In this document: positions 18,488 to 28,239 of the stretch, in pieces | Layout of the letters: each line of letters begins with the position of its first letter | Numbering within the stretch: position 1 is the first letter of the stretch | Assembly (NCBI RefSeq): GCF_900638335.1 | Contig: NZ_LR134508.1 | Location: forward strand, 1,054,001 to 1,118,000 | DNA from: Campylobacter lari | Lineage (GTDB): Bacteria > Campylobacterota > Campylobacteria > Campylobacterales > Campylobacteraceae | Length of the DNA: 64,000 nt | Reading direction: 5' to 3' | The notes under the pieces: model-generated | The model's input: only the letters and a program-made list of their open reading frames with translations | What the model was told of the DNA's origin: nothing | The model's database searches: none | Translations under genes and position numbers: made by a program

Positions 18488-21400
18488 ATGAAGAAACAAC
18501 TTTTAGTTTTTGGTGATATAAAAATTTCTATTTTTTTATTTTTAATTTTTGCCCTATTTTGCGCTCTAGCTACTTTTATAGAAAGCGCTTATAATACTTC
18601 GACCGCTTGGGCAATGATTTATGGTACTTCCTGGTTTGGTTTTATACAACTCATACTAGGAATCAATCTTTTAGTGGCTCTTTTTAAATATAAAATGTTT
18701 AATAAGAAAAAAATACCACTTTTAATCTTTCATATCTCGTTTTTATTTATTCTACTAGGTTCAGCTATGACTAGATATATGGGATTTGAAGGAAATTTAC
18801 ATATTAGAGAAAATGAAAAAAACAACATTATTGAAACTTCAAAAAGCTATATTTACATAGCAACTTTAAAAGATGATAAAGTGTATAGTGCTTCAAAATC
18901 TGAGTATATAGCAACTCTACCTTTTGTCAATGATTTTTCATTTGACTTAATCTTACCCGATGAAAAAGCTCAAGTTACATATGACAATTTAATCTTAGAT
19001 GCTAAAGAAATTTATATTGATGACAATAGCTCTGATCCTCTTTTGTCTTTAATGCTTTCACAAAATAACGAATCGAAAGAATTACTTTTTCAAGCAGGAG
19101 ATATAGAAAATATTAATGGTGTTAATATAGCATTTTTAAATGACTCTGTTCCAAGTCCTTATATAAAAATCGATAAAGACCTAAAACTTAGTGCTGATTT
19201 TGATTTAAAATACATGTCAATGAGCGATGGAAAAGAAAATACTTTAAAAGCAAATCAAAAAGCTCAAGCCAAAGATTTAAGATTATACTCTTTTAATGAT
19301 ATTAACCTAGTAGTTAAATTTGCCTCATTGCATGGCAAAAAAACCTTAGAAGGTATCAACCAAGCTCAAGATGAAAGCTTTTTTACTTGGTTTGCTAATA
19401 GCTGGATAGAACTAGGACGCAATGCTTTGATTTCTTTATTTGGAGATGCAAAATACTGGAATAATTCCCTATTAAATAGTTTTAAAGATTTTGCACAAAG
19501 CACTAAATATATGCCAACTCAACTCTCAGAAAATGCTATCAATGCCTTAAAATTAAAACTAAGCTACAAAGGAGAATCCAAAGAAGTTTTCCTAGTAGAA
19601 TACAACTCACCTATTCGTATTGATGTAGCAGGCCAACCTTTCTTTTTAAGATGGGGTCCTAAAGGAATAGAAATGCCATTTGAAATGTACTTAAAAGACT
19701 TTGAATTAGAACGTTATCCTGGCTCAATGTCACCTATGTCTTACGCAAGTTATGTGGAAATTGACAATGCCGATAAGAAGCTAGAATATAAAATTTTCAT
19801 GAATAATGTTTTAGATTATCAAGGCTATAGATTTTACCAAAGTTCATACGATCAAGATGAACTTGGTACCATACTTTCAGTTAATAAGGATCCAGGTAAA
19901 ATTCCTACATATATAGGATATTTTTTACTCACACTAGGAATGTTTTTAAATATTTTAAATCCTTATTCAAGATTTAGAACTTTAGCTAAATTAATCAATC
20001 AAGACACCCTAAAAAAATCAAGTGCTATTTTAGTATTTATACTAGTATTTTCTATAACTCAAAATAGTTATGCAAATGAACCTATCAAAGTAGATGAGAC
20101 ACATGCTAAAGAACTAGCTTCATTAGTAGTACAAAAACCCGATGGAAGGATGGTTCCTTTTAATACTTTAGCCATGGAAGTTTTAGAAAAAATATATAAA
20201 AAGACAACATTCCAAAATCAAAGCGCAGAAGCAACAATCATATCAATGATTTTTGATGGGAGTGCATGGTATGATAAAGACATCATTTTCATGCCAAGCA
20301 GTCGCTTGGTTAATGAAGAAATTTCTAAAATTTTAGAAATTGAACCTAAAGCTTATGCTAGCTTTAAAGATTTTTTTACTACAGATTCATATAAACTACA
20401 AAAATATGTAGAAAATGCTAATAGAAAAAATCCAAATCGAAGAAGTGTTTTTGATAAAGAGATCATCAAGCTTGATGAAAGAGTTAATATTGTAAATTTA
20501 ATCTTCTCAGGTGATATTTTTAGATTTATCCCTTTACAAAATAGCACCAACAATCAATGGGTAGCACCACGCGAAGCCTATATAGGCTTAAAAGGTGCAG
20601 AAGGTGCAGAAGTTAAAAGTATTTTAGAAAATTATTTTAATGCGGTTAGTAATTCTATTGCACATGATAATTGGGATGAAGCAACTAAAAATTTAAATAT
20701 CATCAAGAGCTATCAAGATAAATATGGCCATGAAGTTATGCCAAGTGCTAAAAAAATTAGCACAGAAATATTTTTCAATAAAAGTCAAATTTTTGTAAAT
20801 CTTGCTCCGCTTTATTTATGTGCTGGATTTTTGCTTTTAATTATAGTTTTTGTCAAAATGCTACTGCCAAAAATCCGCATTGATTTTATTTTTAAATGTG
20901 TTTATGTATTTAACATTGTGGCATTTTTCACCCATACTTTAGGTTTGGCTCTGCGTTGGTATATAGCAGGTCGTGCACCATGGAGTAATGCTTATGAGAG
21001 TATGGTTTATATAGCTTGGGCTTTATCATTATCTGGAATTTTCTTTTCAAGAAAAAGCCCTATTGCACTTTCTTTAACTTCTATTTTAGCGGGTGTCACT
21101 TTAGGCGTAGCTCATCTTAGTCAAATGGATCCACAAATTACCAACTTAGTTCCTGTGTTGCAATCATATTGGCTCACTATACATGTTTCAGTTATTACTG
21201 CTAGCTATGGATTCTTAGGATTATGCGCATTATTGGGTATATTTGTACTTGTTTTACTATGTATGCTAAAAATTAATAGCAAACATAATGAAAATATTTT
21301 AAGAAATATTACAGAGGCTACAAGAATTAATGAAATGGCTATGATTTTAGGACTTTGCTTGCTTACAGTTGGAAATTTCTTAGGTGCTATATGGGCAAAT

Positions 21401-21718
21401 GAAAGCTGGGGAAGATATTGGAGTTGGGACTCTAAAGAAACTTGGGCTTTAATTAGTATTTTAGTTTATGCAGCTATTTTACACATTAGATTGGTGTCAA
21501 AATGGGCAAATCAATATATTTTTGCAGTGTGTTCTATGTTCGCATATTGGGTGATTATTATGACTTATTTTGGAGTAAATTACTTTTTAACTGGTATGCA
21601 CTCTTATGCAGCAGGAGATTCTGTAAAAATTCCTGATTATGTGTATTGGGGATTTTTATTTATGGTTGCATTAAGTTTAACAAGTTATTTTAAAAGATCT
21701 TACGCAAGAAAGCTATAG
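18488..21718 (+). CDS. ccsBA: Fused cytochrome c assembly protein CcsBA (ResB-ResC)
   Basis: A 1076-residue system II cytochrome c synthetase that exports heme and ligates it to CxxCH motifs in the periplasm. The N-terminal half is ResB-like (four helices, large periplasmic domain to about residue 490); a linker reaches about 770; the C-terminal half is CcsA-like and contains the tryptophan-rich WWD heme-handling motif WGRYWSWDSKETW near residue 980, flanked by conserved histidines (HTLGLALRW, HVSVITASYG, GMHSYA). The single-chain fusion is typical of Helicobacter and Campylobacter. It serves PetC and the other cytochromes here. Confidence 0.93.
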   Translation: MKKQLLVFGDIKISIFLFLIFALFCALATFIESAYNTSTAWAMIYGTSWFGFIQLILGINLLVALFKYKMFNKKKIPLLIFHISFLFILLGSAMTRYMGFEGNLHIRENEKNNIIETSKSYIYIATLKDDKVYSASKSEYIATLPFVNDFSFDLILPDEKAQVTYDNLILDAKEIYIDDNSSDPLLSLMLSQNNESKELLFQAGDIENINGVNIAFLNDSVPSPYIKIDKDLKLSADFDLKYMSMSDGKENTLKANQKAQAKDLRLYSFNDINLVVKFASLHGKKTLEGINQAQDESFFTWFANSWIELGRNALISLFGDAKYWNNSLLNSFKDFAQSTKYMPTQLSENAINALKLKLSYKGESKEVFLVEYNSPIRIDVAGQPFFLRWGPKGIEMPFEMYLKDFELERYPGSMSPMSYASYVEIDNADKKLEYKIFMNNVLDYQGYRFYQSSYDQDELGTILSVNKDPGKIPTYIGYFLLTLGMFLNILNPYSRFRTLAKLINQDTLKKSSAILVFILVFSITQNSYANEPIKVDETHAKELASLVVQKPDGRMVPFNTLAMEVLEKIYKKTTFQNQSAEATIISMIFDGSAWYDKDIIFMPSSRLVNEEISKILEIEPKAYASFKDFFTTDSYKLQKYVENANRKNPNRRSVFDKEIIKLDERVNIVNLIFSGDIFRFIPLQNSTNNQWVAPREAYIGLKGAEGAEVKSILENYFNAVSNSIAHDNWDEATKNLNIIKSYQDKYGHEVMPSAKKISTEIFFNKSQIFVNLAPLYLCAGFLLLIIVFVKMLLPKIRIDFIFKCVYVFNIVAFFTHTLGLALRWYIAGRAPWSNAYESMVYIAWALSLSGIFFSRKSPIALSLTSILAGVTLGVAHLSQMDPQITNLVPVLQSYWLTIHVSVITASYGFLGLCALLGIFVLVLLCMLKINSKHNENILRNITEATRINEMAMILGLCLLTVGNFLGAIWANESWGRYWSWDSKETWALISILVYAAILHIRLVSKWANQYIFAVCSMFAYWVIIMTYFGVNYFLTGMHSYAAGDSVKIPDYVYWGFLFMVALSLTSYFKRSYARKL

Positions 21719-21730
21719 GAAAGTATTTTA

Positions 21731-22156
21731 ATGAACAATTCTCTTTTTATATTTTTAATAATAGCTTTAGTTGTTGTTATTATACTTGGCATTCTTTTAG
21801 TGTTATTTTTTACTCACAAAGACAAGCAACCAAATAAAACTAGCACAATTAAAGCTACGCAAATAAGCAATATAGAAGATTTTATATCTAAAGCTAATGG
21901 GGCAAAAAATTCTCAAGAAATTCAAGCTTTAATTTTACAATTTCTAAACTCACAAAAATTTGGCTCAAACCCAAAAGACAGCGCAACCAAAAGAAAACTT
22001 GATTTTATTAGTGCTATTTCAGCTAACGCTAACGCCACTCCGAAAAACATCTCATTTTTAAACAATGAATTAAAAAAGCGTTATAAGGCTTTAAAAAAAG
22101 AAATAGATGCTTATGAGCAAATAGGTCTAGCAAAAAGAAAAATGAGACAATCTTAA
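21731..22156 (+). CDS. Conserved hypothetical protein with N-terminal membrane helix
   Basis: A 141-residue protein. Residues 4-28 form one long hydrophobic helix (SLFIFLIIALVVVIILGILLVLFF), so it is a likely inner-membrane anchor with a Lys-rich cytoplasmic domain that is mostly helical. No catalytic or metal motif seen. It lies 12 bases after ccsBA and 10 bases before lepA, and a protein of this type is found in the same place in C. jejuni. Function unknown. Confidence 0.75.
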   Translation: MNNSLFIFLIIALVVVIILGILLVLFFTHKDKQPNKTSTIKATQISNIEDFISKANGAKNSQEIQALILQFLNSQKFGSNPKDSATKRKLDFISAISANANATPKNISFLNNELKKRYKALKKEIDAYEQIGLAKRKMRQS

Positions 22157-22166
22157 GGGTTTTTGA

Positions 22167-23957
22167 ATGAAAAATATTAGAAATTTCTCTATCATAGCTC
22201 ATATTGACCACGGAAAAAGCACGCTAGCTGATAGAATTATTAGTGAATGTGGTGCAATTAGTGACAGACAAATGAGCGCCCAAGTAATGGATACTATGGA
22301 TATAGAAAAAGAACGTGGCATAACCATAAAAGCTCAATCTGTGCGTTTAAATTACAAATTCAATAATGAAGAATATGTATTAAATTTGATAGACACTCCA
22401 GGTCATGTTGATTTTTCTTATGAAGTAAGTCGCTCTTTAGCAAGTTGCGAAGGAGCTTTGCTTGTTGTTGATGCTTCACAAGGAGTAGAAGCTCAAACTA
22501 TAGCCAATGTTTACATAGCTTTAGAAAATGATCTTGAAATCATACCAGTGATCAATAAAATTGATCTTCCTTCGGCTGATATAGAAAAAGTTAAACACGA
22601 AATAGAACATATTATAGGAATTGATTGCTCTAATGCAATTTGCGTTAGCGCAAAAACGGGTGTGGGTATAAAAGAACTCATAGAAACTATCATCACAAAA
22701 ATTCCTGCGCCAAAAACTGATGATGAAGCGCCCACCAAAGCTTTAATTTATGATTCTTGGTTTGATAATTATCTTGGAGCTTTGGCTTTAGTTAGAATTT
22801 ATGAGGGAAATATTGCTAAAAATGATGAAGTTTTAGTTATGAGTACAGATAAAAAACATCTCGTACAAGATCTTTTTTATCCTCATCCATTAAGCCCTAT
22901 AAAAACTAAAAAATTAGAATCAGGTGAAGTAGGCGTTATCGTGCTTGGACTTAAAAATGTTGCTGATGTTCAAGTGGGCGATACTATAACACTAACTAAA
23001 AATAAAGCAAAAGAAGCTATCGGTGGTTTTGAAAAGGCCAAAGCTTTTGTTTTTGCAGGATTATACCCTATAGAAACAGACAAGTTTGAAGATTTAAGAG
23101 ATGCTTTAGATAAATTAAAACTTAATGATAGTTCTATTACCTATGAGCCTGAAACATCCCTTGCTTTAGGATTTGGTTTTAGAGTTGGATTTTTAGGGCT
23201 TTTACACATGGAGGTTATTAAAGAAAGACTTGAGCGTGAGTTTAACCTTGATTTAATTGCTACTGCCCCAACTGTTACTTATGAAATTTATCAAACCGAT
23301 GGAAATGTTTTAAAAATTCAAAATCCAAGTGAACTGCCTCCGGTAAATAAAATCGATCATATAAAAGAGCCTTATGTAAAGGCAACCATCATAACCCCAA
23401 GTGAATATTTAGGAAATTTAATCACTCTTTTAAATCGCAAACGTGGTATGCAAGTTAAGATGGATTATATCACTCCTGAGCGTGTTTTGCTTGAGTATGA
23501 TATACCTTTAAACGAAATCGTGATGGACTTTTACGATAAACTCAAATCACTCACTAAAGGCTATGCTAGTTTTGATTATGAGCCTATTGAATTTAGAGTG
23601 GGCGATCTTGTAAAACTTGACATAAAAGTAGCTGGTGAAAATGTCGATGCGCTAAGCATTATAGTGCCAAATGAAAAAGCACTAAGTAAAGGCAGAGAAT
23701 TGGTAAAAGCGATGAAAGAAATTGTCCCAAGACAGCTTTTTGAAGTTGCTATTCAAGCAAGCATAGGCAATAAAATTATTGCAAGAGAAAATGTAAAATC
23801 TATGGGTAAAAATGTAACCGCAAAATGCTATGGCGGGGATATCACTAGAAAAAGAAAACTTCTTGAAAAGCAAAAAGAAGGTAAAAAAAGAATGAAAGCT
23901 ATCGGTAAAGTACATTTACCTCAAGAAGCATTTTTAAGTGTTTTAAAAATAGACTAA
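22167..23957 (+). CDS. lepA: Elongation factor 4 (LepA), ribosomal back-translocase GTPase
   Basis: A 596-residue translational GTPase. G1 [10 protein letters not shown]2 region ERGITIK, G3 DTPGHVDF, G4 NKIDLPSAD and G5 SAKTG are intact, followed by EF-G-like domains II, III and V and the LepA-specific C-terminal domain ([27 protein letters not shown] near 545). It acts on stalled ribosomes under stress. Last gene of the liv-ccsBA run, ending in a clear hairpin. Confidence 0.96.
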   Translation: MKNIRNFSIIAHIDHGKSTLADRIISECGAISDRQMSAQVMDTMDIEKERGITIKAQSVRLNYKFNNEEYVLNLIDTPGHVDFSYEVSRSLASCEGALLVVDASQGVEAQTIANVYIALENDLEIIPVINKIDLPSADIEKVKHEIEHIIGIDCSNAICVSAKTGVGIKELIETIITKIPAPKTDDEAPTKALIYDSWFDNYLGALALVRIYEGNIAKNDEVLVMSTDKKHLVQDLFYPHPLSPIKTKKLESGEVGVIVLGLKNVADVQVGDTITLTKNKAKEAIGGFEKAKAFVFAGLYPIETDKFEDLRDALDKLKLNDSSITYEPETSLALGFGFRVGFLGLLHMEVIKERLEREFNLDLIATAPTVTYEIYQTDGNVLKIQNPSELPPVNKIDHIKEPYVKATIITPSEYLGNLITLLNRKRGMQVKMDYITPERVLLEYDIPLNEIVMDFYDKLKSLTKGYASFDYEPIEFRVGDLVKLDIKVAGENVDALSIIVPNEKALSKGRELVKAMKEIVPRQLFEVAIQASIGNKIIARENVKSMGKNVTAKCYGGDITRKRKLLEKQKEGKKRMKAIGKVHLPQEAFLSVLKID

Positions 23958-23985
23958 TACCTCTAGTTTATACAACTAGAGGTAT
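23957..23985 (+). terminator. lepA terminator (convergent, bidirectional)
   Basis: Stem TACCTCTAGTT / AACTAGAGGTA with a 5-base loop, directly after the lepA stop and 4 bases before the stop of the convergent gene at 23990. Symmetric A/T flanks suit both directions. Confidence 0.8.
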
Positions 23986-23989
23986 AAAT

Positions 23990-24610
23990 TTATGCATTGA
24001 TATCTAAAGAATTTCCACCCATTTCATTGATTTTTTGAGTTACTTTTTCAATAGCCTTATCAATTGTTTCATAGCTGATATCAGGAAGTTTGCCACCCCA
24101 CATTTTTTCTGCTTGCGCAAATCCTGCTTTTAGACCTTCTAAACCTTTTTGAAGTTTTTCCATATCTTCACCAGCTCCGTTAATAACAAAATCAGCCAAT
24201 CTTTGAGATGTTTTTGCTACACCAAAATACCCATCTTCCCCAATAAGCTCTTTTGCCTCATCAGCATTTAAACTAAGTATATCTTTACCTTCATATCCTA
24301 TGGCTTTAAAATCCACATTTGATAAAATAGCTGTTAAAGAATCCTTAGATTGAGTTCCTTGAAAAATTCCCGCTTGAGATAGACCATTAGAGGAACTCAT
24401 ACTAAATACTTGCTGCATAAAACTCATAGCATAAAGTTCGGTTATGCCTTTTCCTCCTATACTAGCAAGCTTGTTAAGCTTATTCTCGTCAATATCTTTT
24501 ATACTATTAGCACTTTTAGTATTGGCATCTTCAAGTTTTGTATTCGAATCAGCCTTCCTATTGCTAATCTGCGACTCCACTGCCACACGAGAATACGAAT
24601 TTATTTGCAT
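23990..24610 (-). CDS. Conserved hypothetical protein (often labelled hydrogenase-4 component G)
   Basis: A 206-residue, cytoplasmic-looking protein. The N-terminal 50 residues are Ser/Asn/Lys rich and disordered; the rest holds LNADEAKELIGEDGYFGVAKTSQRLADFVINGAGED (about 112-147), which I associate with an epsilonproteobacterial family commonly mislabelled as hydrogenase component G. No hydrogenase genes are near. Several members are co-expressed with flagellar genes. Upstream, minus-strand CGATTT at 24645-24640 resembles a sigma-28 -10 half, but no matching -35 is seen. SD AAGGAGC supports the start. Confidence 0.7.
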   Translation of the reverse strand: MQINSYSRVAVESQISNRKADSNTKLEDANTKSANSIKDIDENKLNKLASIGGKGITELYAMSFMQQVFSMSSSNGLSQAGIFQGTQSKDSLTAILSNVDFKAIGYEGKDILSLNADEAKELIGEDGYFGVAKTSQRLADFVINGAGEDMEKLQKGLEGLKAGFAQAEKMWGGKLPDISYETIDKAIEKVTQKINEMGGNSLDINA

Positions 24611-24746
24611 CCTTGCTCCTTTATTTTGTGGGTTTGTGAAAATCGGATAAAAAAAAATAAAATGAACATTAAGCCAAAAATAAAGACTTTTATAATATAA
24701 TATTTATACTATATCAATGATAGGATTTTTAAAATTTAGGTAACTT

Positions 24747-24827
24747 ATGTTTTTCAAAGATTATTTTATTGAAATTTCAGATCCATATTTTAAAGATACT
24801 ATAGAAGGTATTGAATCTCTTTATTAG
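24747..24827 (+). other. 26-codon ORF, possible gene relic or leader peptide
   Basis: In the 278-base gap before the MATE gene, an AGGT ribosome site precedes ATG at 24747 and a 26-codon frame starting MFFKDYFIEI and ending IESLY before TAG. TATAAT-like sequence lies at about 24690-24710. I do not recognise the peptide. It could be the truncated start of a lost gene or a leader; the rest of this gap is featureless AT-rich DNA. Confidence 0.3.
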
Positions 24828-24888
24828 CTTTATTTTATTTATACAATAACCAAATAAGATAATAAAATAAATACTAATAAGGAAAACT

Positions 24889-26223
24889 ATGTCATTGCAT
24901 AATCTTTATACTAATACAAATGCTACTATATTATTTTACAAGTGTGCCCTGCCTAATATGGCAAGTGCTGCATTTATATATCTTTATGTTATCATTGATG
25001 GAATTTTTGTTGGAAGATACCTAGGATCAGATGCTCTTGCTGCTATGAATTTAGTAATGCCCTTTATCATGATAAGCTTTGCCTTAGCGGACATGATAGC
25101 TATAGGTTCATCAGTGCAAATAGCAATTAACTTGGGCAAAGGAAAAATTGAAAAAGCAAGAGCTATTTTTTCATTTTGTATCATTCTTATTTTTATCATC
25201 TCTTGCATAATGGGAATATTAGGATTTTTATTGGCAAAACCTTTAAGTGCTCTCATGGGCGCTGATGAAAACATACAAAATTTATCTACCGAATATATGC
25301 AAATTTTTGCTCTTTTTGCACCTTTTACTATGTTAGCTTTTGCTATGGATAATTATTTAAGAATATGCGGTAAAACATTTTATAGTATGGTAGTTAATAT
25401 CACAGTAGCTCTAAGCAATATAGTTTTAGATTGGCTTTTTATAGTTATTTTTGAATGGAGCTTGTTTTCAGCTGCTCTAGCAACCTGCTTAGGGATGCTT
25501 TTAGGTACTATTTTAGGTTTTATGCCTTTTATTTTTAAAAATTTAACTTTAAAATTTAAAAAACCTATGATTAGTTTAAAAATACTCAAGAATATCATCT
25601 ATAATGGCTCGTCTGAATTTTTTTCAAATATATCAAGTTCTATTTATACTATACTAGCTAATGCTATATTATTAAAAATAGCAGGAAATCAAGCATTAGC
25701 TGCATTTTCTATTATACTATATTTAAGCACCTTTATCTTTGCTTTGATTTTATCAATGTGCGAAGCTATGCAACCTGCTATAAGTTACAACTATGGATAT
25801 AAAAACATATTAAGAATTCAAGCTATTTTTAAAAGAATGTTTATAGCATCTAGTATATTCGGAATATCTGTGTTTTTGCTTACATTTTTTTTCAACGAAA
25901 TTATAATTTCTTTCTTTAATAAAAACAATGATATTAATTTTGCAAATCTAGCACAAAATGCACTTGTATTGTTTTCTTTTTCTTTTTTATTAAGCTGGCT
26001 TGGGAAACTTTGTGCATCTTTTTTTACCGCCCTAGATAAACCTATGCTTTCTTTAGCTATATCCATCATACAAAGTTTGGTATTACCTTTTATCTTTATA
26101 CAGGCATTATCATATTATCTTGGCTTAAATGGAGTTTGGCTTGCCTCTTTTGCAAGTGAGGTTCTTATGGTGTTTATTGCTTCTTGTTTATTATATAAAA
26201 CTTTTAAAGATCTAAACTCTTAG
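24889..26223 (+). CDS. MATE-family multidrug exporter
   Basis: A 444-residue membrane protein with about 12 hydrophobic segments in two homologous halves. The N-terminal half contains MASAAFIYLYVIIDGIFVGRYLGSDALAAMNL, the hallmark of the DinF/NorM-type MATE fold, and the second half begins with SSEFFSNISSSIYTILANA. It exports cationic drugs or metabolites using Na+ or H+. SD AAGGAAAA. Its last codons overlap the 3' end of hemD on the other strand by 20 bases, inside a shared hairpin. Confidence 0.88.
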   Translation: MSLHNLYTNTNATILFYKCALPNMASAAFIYLYVIIDGIFVGRYLGSDALAAMNLVMPFIMISFALADMIAIGSSVQIAINLGKGKIEKARAIFSFCIILIFIISCIMGILGFLLAKPLSALMGADENIQNLSTEYMQIFALFAPFTMLAFAMDNYLRICGKTFYSMVVNITVALSNIVLDWLFIVIFEWSLFSAALATCLGMLLGTILGFMPFIFKNLTLKFKKPMISLKILKNIIYNGSSEFFSNISSSIYTILANAILLKIAGNQALAAFSIILYLSTFIFALILSMCEAMQPAISYNYGYKNILRIQAIFKRMFIASSIFGISVFLLTFFFNEIIISFFNKNNDINFANLAQNALVLFSFSFLLSWLGKLCASFFTALDKPMLSLAISIIQSLVLPFIFIQALSYYLGLNGVWLASFASEVLMVFIASCLLYKTFKDLNS

Positions 26224-26842
26224 CTAATTTCAAACAAGAGTTTAGATCTTGCTCTTTAGATATATATAAATTGTTAAAATCTTGAAGTTTTAAAGCCGTA
26301 CTTTGACCTATCACTACAACTTTATCTTCTTTTTCTAATGTAAAAAATTTCAAAAATTGTTCTATGCTTGAAGGAGCACTAAAAATAAAAACACTAGGAT
26401 GATGTATTTTTAGCTCATCTTTTTTAGGCTCTATGGCTATATTTTCATAAACGATTAATTGTTTTAAAGGGATATTTTCTTTTAACAAATACTCATCAAG
26501 TCCTGAGCTAATTTTCTTCGCTCTTAGATAAAGACAATTTTTATTTTTAAACTCAAATAAAAACTCACTAGCTAAATTTTTACCATAAGCCTTGCTAGGA
26601 TATTTGACATTTTTAAAACCAAGCTCTTTTGCAAAATCAGCACTTTTTTGCCCCACAGCATAAAGTTTAATATCAAAATCAATTTTGTTTCCACTTAACA
26701 TTAATGCTTTTAATGCATTCTTAGAGCTAATGATTAAACAATCAAACTCTTTTAAATTAACTTCGAAATCAAGAAATTTAATTTCATTTAATCTTATAGT
26801 CTTAACACTATCAAATTCTTTATCACCTATAAAATAAATCAT
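26204..26842 (-). CDS. hemD: Uroporphyrinogen-III synthase
   Basis: A 212-residue HemD, closing and inverting ring D of hydroxymethylbilane to give uroporphyrinogen III. Sequence similarity in this family is low, but the pattern is right: DCLIISSKNALKAL (near 35), YAVGQKSADFAKELGF (near 60), the RAKKISSGLDEYL domain swap region, and VFIFSAPSSIEQFL...VVVIGQSTALKL in the second half. It starts on the thiE stop (TAATG). hemB and hemN lie 6-9 kb away, so heme genes are scattered. Confidence 0.85.
   Translation of the reverse strand: MIYFIGDKEFDSVKTIRLNEIKFLDFEVNLKEFDCLIISSKNALKALMLSGNKIDFDIKLYAVGQKSADFAKELGFKNVKYPSKAYGKNLASEFLFEFKNKNCLYLRAKKISSGLDEYLLKENIPLKQLIVYENIAIEPKKDELKIHHPSVFIFSAPSSIEQFLKFFTLEKEDKVVVIGQSTALKLQDFNNLYISKEQDLNSCLKLAKSLDL
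26207..26250. terminator. Shared hairpin between MATE gene and hemD
   Basis: Inverted repeat AAGATCTAAACTCTT / AAGAGTTTAGATCTT, 15 pairs with a 14-base loop. It includes the final codons of both convergent genes, so it probably terminates both directions. No strong T-run follows. Confidence 0.6.
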
Positions 26843-27468
26843 TATTTTCCTATAAAAGTTTTATCAAAATTTGATCTTAAATTTAAAGTTGCCATATAAG
26901 GATCATTTGCCTGCATTATCGCTCTAACCACAGCTATACCTTGTATATTACAATCTTTAAGCAAATTTAAATTAATCTCATCTATCCCACCTATAGCTAC
27001 AACAGGTAAAGAACTTAAACTGGTAATTTCTTTTAACCCATCTATACCAAGCACAATACAATCTTGCTTGCTAGGCGTAGCAAAAACAGCACCTACTCCA
27101 AGATAAGTAGCTCCTTGAGCATTAGCAAGTTCACTTTTATGATTGATCGTAAGTCCTATGATTTTATCTTCGCCCAAAAGTTCCCTTGCTTTTTTTAAAG
27201 GCATATCCTTTTGTCCTATATGTACTCCATTTGCATTCACAGCCATGGCTATATCAATTCTATCGTTTATCACAAAAGGTGTGTTGTATTTTTCACATAA
27301 AGCTTTAACTTTTAAAGCAAGATTATAAAATTCTAAAGTACTAAGATTTTTTTCCCTAAGTTGCAAAATATCAATCTTAGCTTTCAAAGAAGCTTCTAAA
27401 ATATTTAAAAACTCACTTTCGCTTTTCTCACCCTTGCTTGCAACAAGATAAATTTTAAATGATTTCAT
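26842..27468 (-). CDS. thiE: Thiamine-phosphate synthase
   Basis: A 208-residue TIM-barrel enzyme that joins hydroxymethylpyrimidine diphosphate to thiazole phosphate. LQLREKNLS (pyrophosphate/Mg site), FVINDRIDIAMAVNANGVHIGQKDMPL, GLTINHKSELANAQGATYLGVGAVFATPSKQD and VVAIGGIDEINL are textbook ThiE motifs. The ATG at 27468 with an AAGAG site fits best; a frame from 27498 would add ten residues within thiM. It is third in thiD-thiM-thiE behind the TPP riboswitch. A second, less canonical ThiE-like gene is at 48909. Confidence 0.93.
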   Translation of the reverse strand: MKSFKIYLVASKGEKSESEFLNILEASLKAKIDILQLREKNLSTLEFYNLALKVKALCEKYNTPFVINDRIDIAMAVNANGVHIGQKDMPLKKARELLGEDKIIGLTINHKSELANAQGATYLGVGAVFATPSKQDCIVLGIDGLKEITSLSSLPVVAIGGIDEINLNLLKDCNIQGIAVVRAIMQANDPYMATLNLRSNFDKTFIGK

Positions 27469-28237
27469 ATTTAGCTCTTTTTTTAATTTCTTCATCATTT
27501 AAATTACTTAAAGCATCAATTAAATTCATTCTAAAACTACCACTTCCACTAGAAAGCTCTTGGGCGATTTCACTAGCTATACCAAAACTAAGTAAAGCAT
27601 ATAAACTAGCTTGAAATTTATCTTCTAATGCTCCTGCAAAAACCCCGCACAAGGAAGCACACATACAACCTGCACCAGTTATTTTAGTAGCCATAATAGA
27701 GCCATTATAAACTTTTGCAATGCATTCTTGGTTTATAATATAATCAATTTTTCCAGTTATAGTCAAAACACGCTTAGTTTTATATGAGTACTCTCTAGCT
27801 TTTTCTAAAAACTCATCATTAATCACAAAAGTACTATCAACCCCTCTTGCTTTACCATCTAAACCTATAACACTAGCCATTTCAGACGCATTTGCTTTAA
27901 CAATACTAATGCCTTTTAGATTAAGCAATTCAAAATTAATCCCATCTCTTGCTTTACTCACTCCCAAAGCAACAGGATCAAAAACTATAGGTTTATTTAA
28001 TAAAGCATATTCTTTGGTTGCTTTCAGCATAGAATTTGCTACAAGCTGATTAATTGTGCCTGTATTTAATACTAAAGCTGAGCTTATTTTAGCAAAATCA
28101 ACTTGCTCTTCATAAAAATCAGCCATAGCAGCACTTGCTCCCATTGCTATAGTTACATTCGCACAATCATTGGCTGTAACATAATTAGTAATATGATGGA
28201 TCAAAGGATTTTTTTCTCTTGTTATCTTGATAATCAT
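27455..28237 (-). CDS. thiM: Hydroxyethylthiazole kinase
   Basis: A 260-residue ribokinase-like enzyme that phosphorylates exogenous 4-methyl-5-hydroxyethylthiazole for salvage. Markers are NPLIHHITNYVTANDCANVTIAMGASAAMAD (near 11-41), VFDPVALGVSKAR (ATP/substrate region), KANASEMASVIGL and the catalytic ITGAGCMCASLCG motif near 190, including the cysteine that precedes the anion hole in ThiM. I do not recall a thiM in C. jejuni, so it may mark a salvage ability of this lineage. It sits between thiD and thiE with a 2-base gap and a 14-base overlap. Confidence 0.93.
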   Translation of the reverse strand: MIIKITREKNPLIHHITNYVTANDCANVTIAMGASAAMADFYEEQVDFAKISSALVLNTGTINQLVANSMLKATKEYALLNKPIVFDPVALGVSKARDGINFELLNLKGISIVKANASEMASVIGLDGKARGVDSTFVINDEFLEKAREYSYKTKRVLTITGKIDYIINQECIAKVYNGSIMATKITGAGCMCASLCGVFAGALEDKFQASLYALLSFGIASEIAQELSSGSGSFRMNLIDALSNLNDEEIKKRAKYEII

Positions 28238-28239
28238 TT

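Noticed and set aside
24640-24670. Sigma-28 flagellar promoter before the gene ending at 23990
   Set aside because: CGATTT resembles the -10 half, but no TAAAG-type -35 lies at the right distance; kept only as a remark.
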